NCBI GenBank assembly: GCA_008921705.1
Contig: VFFE01007042.1
Location: forward strand, 397,123 to 461,122
Origin: Burhinus oedicnemus
Taxonomy: Eukaryota > Chordata > Aves > Charadriiformes > Burhinidae
Length of the DNA: 64,000 nucleotides
Direction: 5' to 3'
The notes below the pieces were generated by a model. That model was not told where the DNA came from, did not search any database, and saw only the letters and a list, made by a program, of their open reading frames with translations. Positions within the stretch are counted from its first letter, which is position 1, and each line of letters opens with the position of its first letter. Made by a program: the position numbers and the translations under genes. Shown piece by piece: positions 22,952-36,928 of this stretch.

Positions 22952-25900
22952 TTCCCTAAGATAAAGGTATTGGCATTTTCTGTCAAGTAATTAGAAAACA
23001 TGACAAGAGTCCTAAAAAAAATGTACAAAAAAAAAAGCAGGATCACTGCTACAGGGACAATAAATTTTCAGTAATAGCTAAAGTCACTTTTAATTGTTAA
23101 ACCAGTAAATAGTTAACAGTTACAAAAGGGAGCAGCTGGTTTCTCAAAAATAAGACGCACTGCCTGGAACAAAGGGCATTATTAGAAAGAAAAGATGCTA
23201 TTTCCAGATGGTGCCTGAACAGTACTGCACAAGTTGCCTCCTAATTTAAATCTCCAAAGTCCTATAGAAAGGTTTGGGGCTCATGATAGGAAGTGATTAA
23301 AATATTCCCTCTGAAAAGTTTAAAACAAGCCAAATAAGATATATTTTCTCCTCCATAGCAGTATGTTTTTCCTGGCTGTCTTCTGCTGTGCTTCAGTTCA
23401 CAGGACTCACACGCTCTGTCACATTGCACCTTACAGAATGGTAAAAGTCGCTCTGGTAGGAAAGCAATTGAAAATGCTTCCCCCTTGGATCCCCAACTGA
23501 AACCCATCTTTCTAACTTCTAATTTAACTCAGAACTAAACCCCCAAAAAAGCCTGGCTCTGTGACCCACTTTGGGTACTGCCACAATACTTCTTGTCACT
23601 TGATTGCTGCTCTTTTTGCTAAGGTTTCATGAGATTTTGTTCTCTAGAAATTTCTGGAAGCTATTTCCAAAAACAGCCTCTAACCAAACCAGACCCTAAT
23701 TTCTTTCCAGCCACTCAGTTAATCTTTAGAGACATGCACGGTCAATTTTAACAAAAAGAGAAAGACGATGTCCTACTCAGACAGGCTTTTCCTTTGCACG
23801 TACACTATGCAAACATTTTGCATTTATATAAGTATAACTGAATATCTGGATTTTAGAGTTCTCAGGGTAACCAGGATTTTAGGAGCATTACTACTACGCT
23901 GTCAAACACATGCACTATATAGCATTTAAGAAGGTTCTCCATTAACCTGCCCCATGCTGGTATTGAAATGAGATAACTGAAATGAGATAGGGATAACTGG
24001 AGGAAACTAATGAACACAGTTGTTTTTTTTAAATGAAAGAAAGATATACGAAGAGAAAAGGCATGAAGGAAGAAGGTGCTAAGACTGCCAGGTCATGCAG
24101 CCATTCGTTACTCTTATCATCAATTAAGAGCTGTTCAGGTGTCAAAATACCAGCATTAAGATCTGAGTCCCTGATGTTAACAAAAGGAAATCCTGACCAT
24201 CCGAGGCTTTGCTTCAGGTAAGCTCAGAAGCATAAGGTAAAAGTTTCTTCCCATAACCTTCCTGGCAGGTGACTTATGGCACAAATCAGGGCGGTGCTTA
24301 AGCAAACTCCGTAAGTCAGATTTATGCCACTTCCAGATACTTTTTCAACACATGCTCTTCCTCACTGTCAAGATTTACTGACCTGGATGCCAGGACAACA
24401 GGGAACCGTGCACACAAACAGAGGTGACACGTCACACTTATGAGAAGTAATTCTCATTCAAAGACTGCTGCTCTTCTTTCATTGATCAGGACACTGTTAC
24501 AGTAAACCGGTGACTTTGTGGATGATCACCATTAAGTAGAACTAAAATTGTGAGCAGAGTTAAAGTGTCGATGCTGAACATACAAAAAAAAAATATCAGG
24601 AGAGGCTCATGACACTTGCACAAGCAGAAAAAAAGAGTCTGTAAATTATTTTTTCAAATATCTATTTGGCTCAGATATATCTACCTCCTTCTTTTTAAAG
24701 TTCTCTCAATGAACGGTGCTGCTTTGCCACTTTCTCCTCCAGGGTCTGTCCTTCCCTGGAAGCCCCAAGAGGACCACTAGCACGAGCTGTGGGACCTACC
24801 CTGGTCCCCAGCAGCTCTTACCCTACATCTACTGCAGCTCTGTCTGCTTGTCTGCCCCTTCATAACGCTCTAAGTCCCAGGCAGGAGCCTGGATCACCTG
24901 CAGAGCAAAGGTGAGCCAGCACAGACAGTTAATACAGAATTAGAGCTTCATTAGCCAGAAGTCAGCCAAGGAGAAAGTCTTTTTTGCACAATGCCAAACA
25001 GGCTACCTCAAAAGAGCAAAGAAAAGCAGCTAGTGGGGAAAAAAAACCAAAACAAACAACTTAAAAAAACATCAAGACAAGCTCCAGCTTCATGATTGTC
25101 TATGCCCAGCGCCAGTTCAGACCTGAGCAGCAGCAGCACATCCCCAAGGAATGCCCAAAATGCTCCTTCGCACCTGTGTGATAGGAGCACAACAAGGTGA
25201 ACACCACTCTCGAGGCAGTCCCTCAACCTGCTGGAGACTCCTCTGGCCCCACAAGGAGAGGGACACGTGAGAGACCCCCTCACCTTGGTGTCTGGGCTAA
25301 AAGGCAGGTGCTATTTTGAATTACCTTAAACTGAAGGCAAATGCTTTATTTGCAGGAGAGCGCAGAAATGAGATTGTAAATTCTGGTCACAGTCTGAAGG
25401 TTTGTCTTGTTGACTTTCACATCAGTTTCTTTTTCATGGTTTTACTAAAGCTGATTTGAATCTTAAATAAAGACTAATAATTCATTTCATTCTTCACTGA
25501 CTACTGCTTTTTCATTAACAGGTGATACTTAAAATAGTAAGGGATGTATCCAGAATTCCAACTAAAAAAACAAATGATAACAATTTTCTGCATGAATCAG
25601 ATTTGTTTTCTCAAAAACTGTAATTTCGAAGTGATAAATATGCTTCAGTCACATTCCCTTTCTGCAAGCCACCAGGCACCATGTTTCTCATCCAAAAGCT
25701 TCTTTTATTGCAGCAATTATTTAAAAATCTGCCTAGACATATTAAAATGTTGACAATAACAAAAATAAAGTTTGACACGGGAACGCAGTATATTACATGA
25801 CTTAATAGCATCAATCACAGGATCTCAGTTTGCAACCGTCACCGTGAGGCTGCATTGCTATGAAATAATATGGTTTGTTGGCAGTGCAAAATTTAGCTTG

Positions 25901-28900
25901 AAGCTAAAAAATTAATAGTACACATTTATCCCCATGATAAAGGAACGATGCTATAGCATAGCAGTGGATTAAAAAGGGAGCCTATACTACAGGGTGACCC
26001 AGGACGCATTTAAGCTCTGTCTCCCTGTGTGTGACTAGTTGTGTTCTATCATGAAAGCACAATTTTCTTATTATCTGAGTAAGGTTTGGCACAGCAGGAG
26101 GAGGGCAGGGGGAAACACCACAAAAAACCACAAGTTGATCCAAGCTGTCAATTTGTTTATGAGAACTATTTCAATCAAAATATGGCCTGCTTTCTCTTAC
26201 TAAACTTTTTAAATTAATCACATGAATCCCAACGTTGTAAGCATAGTAAATCTAATCCCCACTGCCCAGAACCTACCGTTATCACTTGCATTTTTATAAA
26301 GTAAACCTAAAGCTCATTTAAACTCAGGTCACTTAATAACTCCTCATCACAGGAGGAGAGTGAAAGTGCTAGACTCCTGTTTCAAAGCCCATCCTTTCTA
26401 CAACAGTTGTATAAATCAGCCTTAACGCAAATAAGAATAAATACTTATCTTGTGGTCTGACAGCATTTTGAACTTCCTTTGCACAGCTGCAAACAGCTGC
26501 AGAGCAGGAATGAATCAGACCTGCTGCAACTGTACACGCTTCAGCAACTCACCGCACCTCAAATCCAGTGAGTGAGTGACAGGACGCATGCTTGAAAGTT
26601 TGTAGTACTTTTAAAAAAACCCATAAAAACACCCCAGAAGTCATCAACTTTTTTTTTTTTTTTTAAATTTTTGTCACCAGCTTTCCCTGGAACTCAAGGC
26701 TAATGAGAAACAGAAAGTCTAAATGAGCAATCTGAGAAATCACCCAGCAGTACATCCAGTCAGGCCAGGTGTAAAAGCAATAGAAAGCAGTACATGGATA
26801 TCACTACAGGCAAGTTATACGTTCTTGATTCCAATGAAAATATATATTAATTTTTATTTATTTATTAAGTTCCTGGCTATAGCTCCCCCCCCGTAAACTA
26901 TTGTGTTAATCACCTTCATTCTCCAGATATCACCAGCATCTGGAAAGAGATACGTTAAGAATCAGTAACAAAGTTTACTATATATATGCAAGTAATCTAG
27001 GCAAGGAAAAAATCCCCAGTTGAAGTTTGATACTCAGTAGATCAAAATACAGTATGTAGAAGTATTGATTAGATTCCCACTTTAACCTGCCGTCTGTAGA
27101 CACCGCACCTCTACTCAGGAAATCTAATTTACCAAGAACAACATAATGGATGCAGTGTAATTACTGTAACTGTCAACATAGAAGTCCTTGAAATCTCTTG
27201 GCACTATCATATTAAAAAGAAATCTTCAGAAACTTTATTTAATTGTGGATGCACATTACTCATGCTGCTGCACTGTGCCTGGTATCACACGCAACATGCC
27301 TCGAGGTACGCATTTCAGCTACCCGAGAAACACCAGAGCGAGCTAAGTGAAAACGTTTGGGAGGCAACAAATATCATTCAGCGGGTCCCCTCAGTGTGGC
27401 AAAGGGCTCCAAGATTAAAAATAAATTAGTATATTCAGTCTTCCATAACAGTTCAGGCATTCTGCGCTGCGTTGATCCTACCTCCAGGCCCCCCTGCAGC
27501 CAGGCCACGTTTGCTGTGGGGATTTAGAGGAACAGCCACCGGTGGTTCAACTACAACTCTCCTCAGACTCCGGCAACATTAGTCCTTGCTGGCCTACGGT
27601 TTCTTCAGGAAAATACGCTCTCTTTAAACAAAGACAAATAAATGCTGGGGTAAGGCTTGCACCAATGCTGAGAATAACATTGCTCCCTACTTAGAAGATA
27701 TAAGGAAATTAAAAAAGCACACCATTTAGACAAATATCCTGCAGCTACTACCGTTTCCTTAGAAGAACTGGCAGAGGATGAATCGGTGCTCAGCGATCAA
27801 TGACCCCTGGTAAATGACCCGCTGCTTGGATACCAGCTAGTCACAATTCAACAAGGAGGCTTGCCTGCAGACAAACCTTTTCTTTTCAAAAAATTAAAAA
27901 AATAAACAAACCTCACCACTGCATTTCCAGGTAGATAATTGATTATATATATAACCGCTTAGGTAAACTGAAATACAACAACCATTTCAACATCCAGGGG
28001 AGTCATAAAGCATCATCAAGAAAGTTTCTACACAAAATATTGAGTATCTACTTTAACTAAGCACTAATTTATATTTTTAATAAGAAACAAGTCAGTTACC
28101 CAAACTTTACTCTCCTGTGGCGTGCTGATTTCCCCTCTTCACCTTCTCTGCTGTCCCCAGAAGGGTTTCAGACCCAGCCTCGTGTGCCAGGCATCCTAGG
28201 CACATCGCCATTAACCACAGACCTCACAGAGGCACCAATTTGCAGCGGTGGTTTGGACCCGGCAGCAAGCCCACCCTTTCCAAACCTACTTTTGCTGTGA
28301 ATCCTCTCCCTACTGGGGCAAATCCCATCTCTGCGCTCATCCACAATTCCTGGCTTGAGAATACGTTCACTGAGAAAGGACGTGCTGAGCACAGACACGT
28401 AGATCTGCGCAGTATTTTCCATGAAAGCATTTATCCTCTCCATGGAAGAAGGTGGTTATACAAAAGCATTATTGAATTCTCTGCTCAACCAGCCTTCCCT
28501 CCATGTTCCCATCGTAGGGACCAGCCTGGAAAACAGAGTAATTTCGTTACGTGATATGTCAAACTAAAACTGACCAAAGCCTGCCCAGTCAGCAATATTA
28601 TTTATTTATGGCCACATTTACAAACTTGGTGGACTAAATTTCAGACTTGGTCACCAAAACAGAGGAACCTGATTTCCTGAGCTGCTCACCCCAGCAACAC
28701 CTGTTGATGACGCAGTGGCCTGGGGATGCTCAGCACTTGAAAGATAAGCCATTTCTACAAAGATAACTAAATGTGAAATTCCTGTTCCAAAATTAAGACC
28801 CAAAAGATGTGTGTTTCAGCTATTTGGCCCGAAGTATATTTGTTGCTGAACACAGACACATTAATTTCTAAGAAAATAAAAATATAAACAGAGAAACCTC

Positions 28901-31900
28901 GAATTAAGAATATTGCATTCCTGTGGGATTTCTTCTCACCATCCCTCTACAATGAGGTCACTAAACAGTAATTTACAATTTTATGCACGTACATAGCATT
29001 AAAGATTTATATGTTAGCTCAGTCCCCAGCTTCTGAAATACATAAATACTTTAACACAATATAAGGGATTCTCAGAGATTTATCATAGTTCTAGGGGCTT
29101 TGAAACTGGTTTTCGTTTTTTTCCACCTCCCACCAGCTTCACAAAGCCCTGAAGAGCTGCAAATTCCAGTTACTATCAAGGGGGCTGAAGCCTTCTGGTA
29201 CTTGAGAAGGAGAGAGCAGCCAAACTCCCAAGGAAGATGGGACCATGCCACAATTAAAGACCAGGTGAGAAATACTGAAGTACAGATTCTGTGGAAGAGG
29301 TTTAGGGAGAGGACAGCTGGAAGGCAACGAGGAGCAAGGTCATGGCATGGGAAAGGGAGCACCCAGCAGCATGGGCAGGGGATGGAGCACATCAGGTGAC
29401 ACAGGCCCACCATCCAAAGAAAGGGCAAAGTGTCTGAGGGGCTTCTGGCAGCATAAAACTAGAAAGCTTTGCTATTTGTTTTAGACCATCTCACTCAAAC
29501 CGATTTTGGTGTCTGGAAACCTGGCTCACTGAGTTGGAAAGTGCAAGAATAGCAGTCATGTGAATATACGTCATATAAGTTCCAAAAGATAGGCTCAGTT
29601 TTCAACGTACTCATCAGGTGAAGTGCCTGAAAATAATCTAATAAACATCTAATAAGTACTTGGCATTTACAAGCTGCCAGGCACACAGCGATCAACATTC
29701 TCATTCTCATGCAGAGTATGGACATCTGCCCTTTCAAAAATAATAATGTTAACTTTTTATTTTTTTATATATATCAAAATTCATATATTGTGCTATTCTT
29801 TTCAAGAGTACTTTGCTACTTGGGTAAATAATTTGAGTGTGTTTGAGAAAGGTGAAATTTAACCCTGAAGTAATACCAGTTTGTGGAAATAAATACACTT
29901 GATTTCAAAGCATTTCCAAACCAGCTGAAGACAAGAGGGCATTCTTTTATTTTTTTTTTATTTCAATTCAAAAGACTGCTTGAAATTATTTAATCTGCTG
30001 AAGCATTTTGATACAAAAAAAATCCACAGGGAATTATTTCAGAAAATAAAGTATTTCAAATTTTCATTTTTAAATGAAATATTCTATTTTTAGACATGCT
30101 TAGAAAGTAAGTACTCTGAAGGTAAATAATATGAAGATTTAGTCAAATATTTTGTTACATGTCATTCTGAAACACTTGAGAGGGCTGACTGACTCAAAAC
30201 AGAGACCTTGAGGAAGTTAATCTGAAGCAAAATACCTTTTTCTGTTTGGCCAGAGTAAAAAGAAAAGGACCCATTACTCTTCTAAGGCACTTTGAGTAGA
30301 TTGTTGGCTGTCTTACAAAGTGTTGTGTATTTCTCATCAGGTAAAGACAATTAAAATAATTAATATCTGACTAGAGAACCACATTTTGCTGTAAACAGGA
30401 TTTATTGAAAAGGTCGAACATTGGACTGCTGTTGCTGTAGGTTCTCACCTGTAGCATCAGAAACGTGGAAGAGAAGTACCAGCCAGGGAATAAAAGGCCA
30501 TATGCACCAATCACACCTGTGGCCAGACATTCAAAGTGTCCTAGCTTAAAAAAAGCTCAGCATTTGTAACCAAAGTCTTGTCCTGCCCTTGGTCCAGACC
30601 CCAGTACCTTCCCTGTGGACCATAGGGACCTGCACGGCAACATCTCCTGGAAGACTTCTCACCCTGTCCTCAGCCAAGGGGATGCACAGCTCTTCTGAAA
30701 GAGGCCCTTAAAGCACTCTCTGTCCTACAATGCCTTACAAAGTAGTCCTACTTTTCCAGAATATTTGGCGCAGCGAGGGAAGATAAGGGCTTGCAATTGG
30801 TGTCTCAAGTCAGCCTCCAGACCCAACACAGAAGAAGCCAGACCACATCCTAAGTAAATTTAAACTGCAGTGCCAGATGCTAAACATAGTAACAAATTTG
30901 AAACAGTGATAAAAAAAGTACTAAATATTGTTAATGGGGCAAGATATGCAGTTAATAGACCATTAGGTTAACTCCCTATTAAATATGAAGGTTTTGAGCG
31001 TAATCTTTTCAAACACAGCGAAATGCATCAGTCGAAGTTAAACAAATTAATAGCCCCACCGCTGGGGCCATAATTAAACCACAGACACCCAAAGACATGA
31101 CGTACATACCGCCACATAACTTCCACGTAGCATAATGCAGTAGGCACAGCTTTGGGACCATCCACTACAGATGCCCAAGCCCACCAGCAGCGTTGGGTGC
31201 CCATGGCCAAGCACTCTCCAGCAGCTGCTGGTGGCCTCCCAGCCCGCAGGTGAACAAAAGCGCTCCCTGACCCCTCTGTCGGAGAAGGTACTCGCTCCGC
31301 TCAGCCGTGCCCGTTAACGGCAACACAAATGAGCCCAACCTTTGGTCCTCTCACAGCAACAGCTTCTAGCAAACAACGTGCAAATTGCCTAATTGTTGTA
31401 AATGGTGTTTATAGGCAGCTTGTTGACACCTAGACTCACAGAAGGGCAATTACATATTTCTATATATAATCACTCCAACTTGGACGCTCATTTTGGATTC
31501 AATTTGTTAAAAAAACACAAGCTATCAAGACAGATGTGTTTGCACACCAGAAATAAAAGCAGATCATTCTGAGGAAAGGGTTAGGCCGAGAGAAAACAAA
31601 TATTTTCTTCTGACAATAACAGAAGAAAGTCACTGCATTTCCAATGAGACCAAGAACAACCTTTCCTGCACACAGAGGGGCAAGATTTTACAAAGTACTC
31701 ACCCAGAATTAATGTCACAGTACTAATTCCCGGTGGCTGCTCATTAAAATATCATAGCATTAGAAGACAGGGCATAAAATATATTTTCCTAAATTCTTGA
31801 AATGCCAGCAGACAAAGAAATGCCTCTCAGGATCTCACTCAAGAGAAAAAGGGTTACAACTAGAAGACGAACAGGCTTGGGTTTCTTCAAATTGGTGAGC

Positions 31901-34900
31901 CCACACACACTTGCACCAGCCTGGCTCTTTAGTTTGATTTTGGGGCCTGTACCAAGTCCTGAGCTGGATTAAGCAGCCATAGACAAGCCTGCTTACCATG
32001 CAGCAGGGGAAAGGGGACAATTTCCTTGCTTGTCTATTCCAGCACTTTTTTTCTAATTTAACTAGATAATTATTTTATCCAGAACCACAAGAAAAAAAAA
32101 ATAGTATTTGTTTACATGACAAGGAAAGAGTCCTGCATGCGTGCCCATTCCTCTGAAACGCTCCCGTGGAAGACCCAGGAGAGACCAGGCACACACGCCT
32201 TTTCACACAGCACCGCATCCCTCTAGCAATCAGCTCCGTAAATTCTGCCTGGGGTTCAACAGGGCTAACGCTGCTTTTCTGTGGCGTGCTCTCATCCATC
32301 TGCTCTCCCATGCATATCTTCTTCGGTGTTAAAGTCAATACTGTGCCATAAGTGAAATCACAGCCAGACGATTTGCATGGCTCAGGAGAGGAACGTTTTG
32401 GCATTCTTTTCCTGTGTCCCTAGCTAAGCAATCCAGCCTCCCCACAGCATCCACTTCACGCTGTGATGACCATTTTTCTCCTGCTAGTTCATGCTGCAAA
32501 ACAAATTTCTCCTCTAGGACAGATACTTTCCCAGCCTGAAATGCTACATATGTTCCCAAAGTACCAACATAAGCCCTTTAGTGAGCTGTCAGATTGGCCA
32601 AAATCTATGGGTCCAACACCCCCAGCAGGCATAAATCAGCCAGGAGGCTGAAGTGAAAAAAGGGAGGAAAATCAGGTCACACCAATAAAACCAATACTTA
32701 CCTTTGTTTCAGATCTGGTCTATACAACCTGCTGTCTTCAGCCTAGCAGAAAATTCTGCCTTTATTAAAAACAGGTCATTTCCTTCAGGGGTAGAAGTGG
32801 AAAGCGTGGCACCAGGTAGCTACACAAAGAGGGGTTTCTTTTCAGACCATCACTACAACAGTCCCAGAGACTAGGCAGCCGTAGGCAGTGCTCCTGCAGC
32901 CTTGAAACCAGCATTTACAGACCACAGCACCTGCTTCTCCTGATTAACAGCCCTGCCCTCAACTACTCAGTGGCAAACATTTACAACGAGGAAGCTAATT
33001 ATGGGAGTGGTGAAAGAGGAGGCAAATCATCCTCAGGGGGCAACTGACCTTCTTGCCTTGATACAGCTTACTAATAGGTTTAGTAGGTTATTATTAAAAA
33101 GATTTTCTATGTGAGGGATTTTCTTCATAATCCACAGTCCCAGGACACACAGAAAACACGCTTTTCCAATTAGTTAATAACCATCATTTTATTTTTCAAA
33201 CTGCATAAGTAGCCACAGGATGATAAAAATATGCATTAAAAGATTCATTTGTGCTCACACACCTGCTTCTGTAGAGTCCTACAGAATGCGTACACCAAAA
33301 TGACATGAAAAGGGACTTTAGGAGACAGAAGCCCAATTTTGCTCTGATTCAAGACGAAGAAAACTTACAGCTCAAACCTCTAGGCCCTTAGAAGGTCAAG
33401 TACATTTATATTTATAACCTCCCATCCCGTTTACTCACTGAAAGCTAGGTGTTGCTTTTATTGGTCCAAGAGCAAAGTGATAAACTATATGGTTAGCATA
33501 TTTTCTTCTAAATGAAAGTACAATTTTTTGTAATCTACTTCAAAACAATACGTAATGCACATGTTTCTTGCATGCGTTGTTACTATGAATCCACAGACAA
33601 TTGCAGATTGAGAGGTCCTGAGAAAACACCTCAAATTCCTCAATAAAAAAAAAAAAATATACAATGCAGAAGAAGAAAGAGTAAAGAACACAATAAATGA
33701 AAAACTCAAAAAAATTATTAAAATTTTGTTCTTCCTATTCAATTTATCAGGCATAACGCACGCCGATTCATTAGGCAGAAGTAGGCTTGTTTTCCCATTA
33801 TCATTAATATGTCTGCATGATTCCTTAGCAAATTAAAGGTAATTAAAAAAAATTACCTGCCACTTGTATTGGCAAAACAATATAAGAAAGTAGAAAATAC
33901 TTTAGAAACTGTTTTTCTAGAGAGAAGTAGCTTCATTTTGGACACACGGATTGTTGTGCATACACAAAGGCCTAAGCACGTTCCTCTGTGAAGCACAAAT
34001 ACATGTTGACGATGCCTCACGTTTTTGTTTTTCTTAAAATCTGCAGAAACTTAAGGAGAAACTAATTGACAAAACTCTGAGGCGAAGTGGTTATTCAAAT
34101 CTGAACCGCCCGCATCACAAGACCATCCCCTCTGCCTTTTGCTTCTGGTATCCATTCATCAGTGCGACTCGGCAGTGCGGCCCTACGTTTTTTTACACTG
34201 CCGGGTAGAGTTTTCACTATAAACAACACTACTAATGCAAACAAATCATGGGAAATCCGAATCTTTTCCATCCTTAGACAGAAGACCCAGGGACGCTCAA
34301 ACGTCACTAGTCCAAAGCATAGCAGTAGCACCCACATTTCAGGCAGAAAACCTGAAGCCCTCACTCATGGCATTAAACACACCTTGGTGCAGAGATGGTA
34401 TGTTTAATGCTGAATTGACTAAATACACAAAAACATGTCTTGTTCTTCTGAATATTATTTCTTTACCTTTTCAATTAGTAGTCATATCAATATATAAAAA
34501 CTTTAGAAATAACATCTGAGACGGAATGGTGGTTTGACTTGCAGGAAAACCAGGCATTCCCTTTTATTCCCTAACTGCTAGACACACAGAACAGGTCTCC
34601 TCCCTTTCATCTAAAGAGGAGATGATTACAAGTCGTAAAATGTCTATAATGGTAAAATCCTGGAGTTTGCCATGATTCTTCTCCCTTCAAAAGAGCCACA
34701 AGAAGTGTATGGATCTCGCCAGCTCTTTGCAGGCACTCCAGCCCGCTCCCCCAGCCTGACTCTCAGGAGCCTGGAGAAACCAGAGCTTCATCGCTCAGCA
34801 GTTGCATCTCACGTTTCCATTTAATGGTTGGAAAGAGAAGGGGAAGATCACAAAGGGTTTTCTGAGCAGGACAAAGAAGCTGAAGATCTGTGGGGCTAAT

Positions 34901-36479
34901 AAATGGTCACTGCCCTTCTCCACCATACACAGAGACCAGGCAGGTCCCACTCCCAAGACCACCAACTCTCCACAACAGCTTCAAGAAGACAGGTGCTACC
35001 GAGGTGTGCACGGGGTTCGCATTTATTTATCATAAAATGACAAAAGGTACAGCATAAGGACTAAATGTTAAAAACAGGTACCATGCCAGAAATGTGACTC
35101 ATGTCCACCCCTGGTCTCCTGCCAAACGTTTTAAATACTCCTTCTCCCCTCACATATCTGACCCACTCCCAGTAATTCTTTTCAGACAGCTACTTCTACA
35201 GGGCACAGCCCCAAATGTGAAAAGTGCTGTGCTTTATTGGCCGTGCTATGCTGTCACCATACCGACACCGCAAGGTCACAGCGTAGCAAATACATTTGCC
35301 ATGCTGTAACCACAGTTTAACATAGCTCAACGTGAGGCTTCGGGGCGGGGTGATTTTAAGATGGTTTTATTTTAAAAACCAAACTGATTTCACTCGCTCA
35401 CCCCCTCCGGCACCAAGAGGAGCGTGTCCAGGCACGCTGCTGGGCACCAGGGAGCACCGCCGCGGCCGTGCCGTCTGGACCAGACTCCTCACAGCAATGC
35501 TGGAGAAAAGCTCCATCACACCCCTGGTGTCTTCCCAGGCTTGAAGCCCGCTGCTGGGTTTGGTGTGCTTTCTGCAGCTGGCGCTAGGCTAAGATTTCTG
35601 CCTCTCCGTGGGCTCCAGCCTTGCTCTTCATCTTTCTGCAATACCCCTTGATGAAGAGATTAGTGATTCCCCGTTTGCAGTTCGTCCTTCATTTTAGCCT
35701 GGGTGCAGGCTCCTCTGATCAGGGTGTCCTGAGATGTGTTTCGATCTGACACCCCTTTTCTGCCTTCCCTTCCATTGTTTCTGCACCCCACTTTCTCTCT
35801 GTGCACACCGATCTCACCATTCCCACCAAACCTCTCTGCAACGAGTACCATGGAAACATGTTTTCTGTGTTTTACAGTTTTAACGGTGACATCCATTACA
35901 CAATATTCCATAACACATTTTGAAGGCTGTTGTGCTTGAGGTCACTTAATACTTTTTCTAAATAAATCCTAAAAAGCAAGGAAATGCCAAACAAGTGGAA
36001 GCTTTCTAGTAGGCGTGTCACCTACAACAGTGATTTCTATATGATTACAAAGAACAACTTTTTATCCCCCCACGACATGAAAACACACATTATGCAATAC
36101 ACCATCTTTACTAATAGTATGACATACTTACCCTGTCAGCAAGATCAGCATGAACTCAAGCAAACAACTTGTTGAAGGATGAATTACAAGGATGATCACA
36201 AATGGATTGCCAACTAGGTCAAAATAAAATGGACTTTACAGATTTTCCTCAATTACCACTCGTTTAACAGCCTGCCAGACTTACAGGCCATACAAAGGCA
36301 GGTTTACTGTGAAAGGATGCTGCTTTGGAGAATGGCCTTAGAGTATTCCTGGACATTATAACCAGCCGAAGAGGCTGCCACCTGAGATTCCACAATACAA
36401 CAGACAGCTTAACAACAGCATTCTCCTCACTGATAGAAAAAGGATCTTTGACTTCATCTGGCAGCTTCAAGACAATTAC
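22952..36479. other. Long non-coding intronic stretch
   Basis: About 13.5 kb show no exon with splice support and no interspersed repeat I can identify. The stretch contains a 14-bp tandem duplication at 23964-23989, a 16-T run at about 26649-26664, AT-rich blocks near 26.8 and 29.8-30.1 kb, and GC-richer patches at 27.5 kb, 30.6 kb and 35.4-35.6 kb. Open frames of 60-118 codons here look random. Confidence 0.5.
23964..23989. repeat. Small tandem duplication (14-bp unit)
   Basis: TGAAATGAGATAAC is followed directly by TGAAATGAGATA. This is likely replication slippage. Confidence 0.7.
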
Positions 36480-36928
36480 AGAATCGCACAGAATCAGGGA
36501 ATTACAGGGGTTGGAAGGGACCTCTGGAGATCATCTAGTCCAACCCCCCTGCCAGAGCAGGGACACCTATAGCAGGTTGCACAGGATGGTGTCCAGGTGG
36601 GTTTGGAATGTCTCCAGAGTTGGAGACTCCACCACCTCTCTGGGCAGCGTGTTCCAGTGCTCTGCCACCCTCAAAGGAAAGAAGTTCCTCCTCGTGTTTA
36701 GATGGAACTTCCTACGTTCAAGTTTGTGCCCATTACCTCTTGTCCTGTCACTGGGCACCACTGCAAAAAGACTGGTGCCATCCTCCCGGCACCCTCCCTT
36801 TAAGTATTTGTAAGCATTGATGAGATCCCCTCTGAGTCTTCTCTTCTCCAGACTAAAAAGACCCAAGTCCCTCAGCCTTTCCTTATAAGAAAGATGTTCC
36901 ACTCCTCTAAACTTCTTCGTAGCCCTGA
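36480..36928 (-). mobile_element. CR1 LINE 3' fragment with open ORF2 tail
   Basis: The low-coordinate end starts with the reversed CR1 terminus and the GGTTGGAAGGGACCTCTGG hallmark. The minus-strand frame at 36902-36567 is open for 111 codons and reads [20 protein letters not shown], then [16 protein letters not shown] and [19 protein letters not shown], which is the C-terminus of CR1 ORF2. The uninterrupted frame suggests that this copy is younger than the other CR1 pieces here. It is 5'-truncated near 36928 and has no catalytic core. Confidence 0.95.

Noticed and set aside
29072..29428. 118-codon minus-strand open frame with hydrophobic, Cys-rich content
   Set aside because: Overlapping frames on both strands, no homology that I recognise, and no splice sites. 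It is probably random.
30740..30800. TTTGGCGCAGCGAGGGAAG resembling a retroviral primer-binding/leader region
   Set aside because: No LTR end (CA) with a tRNA-complementary 18-mer is visible beside it, and no downstream gag frame was found.
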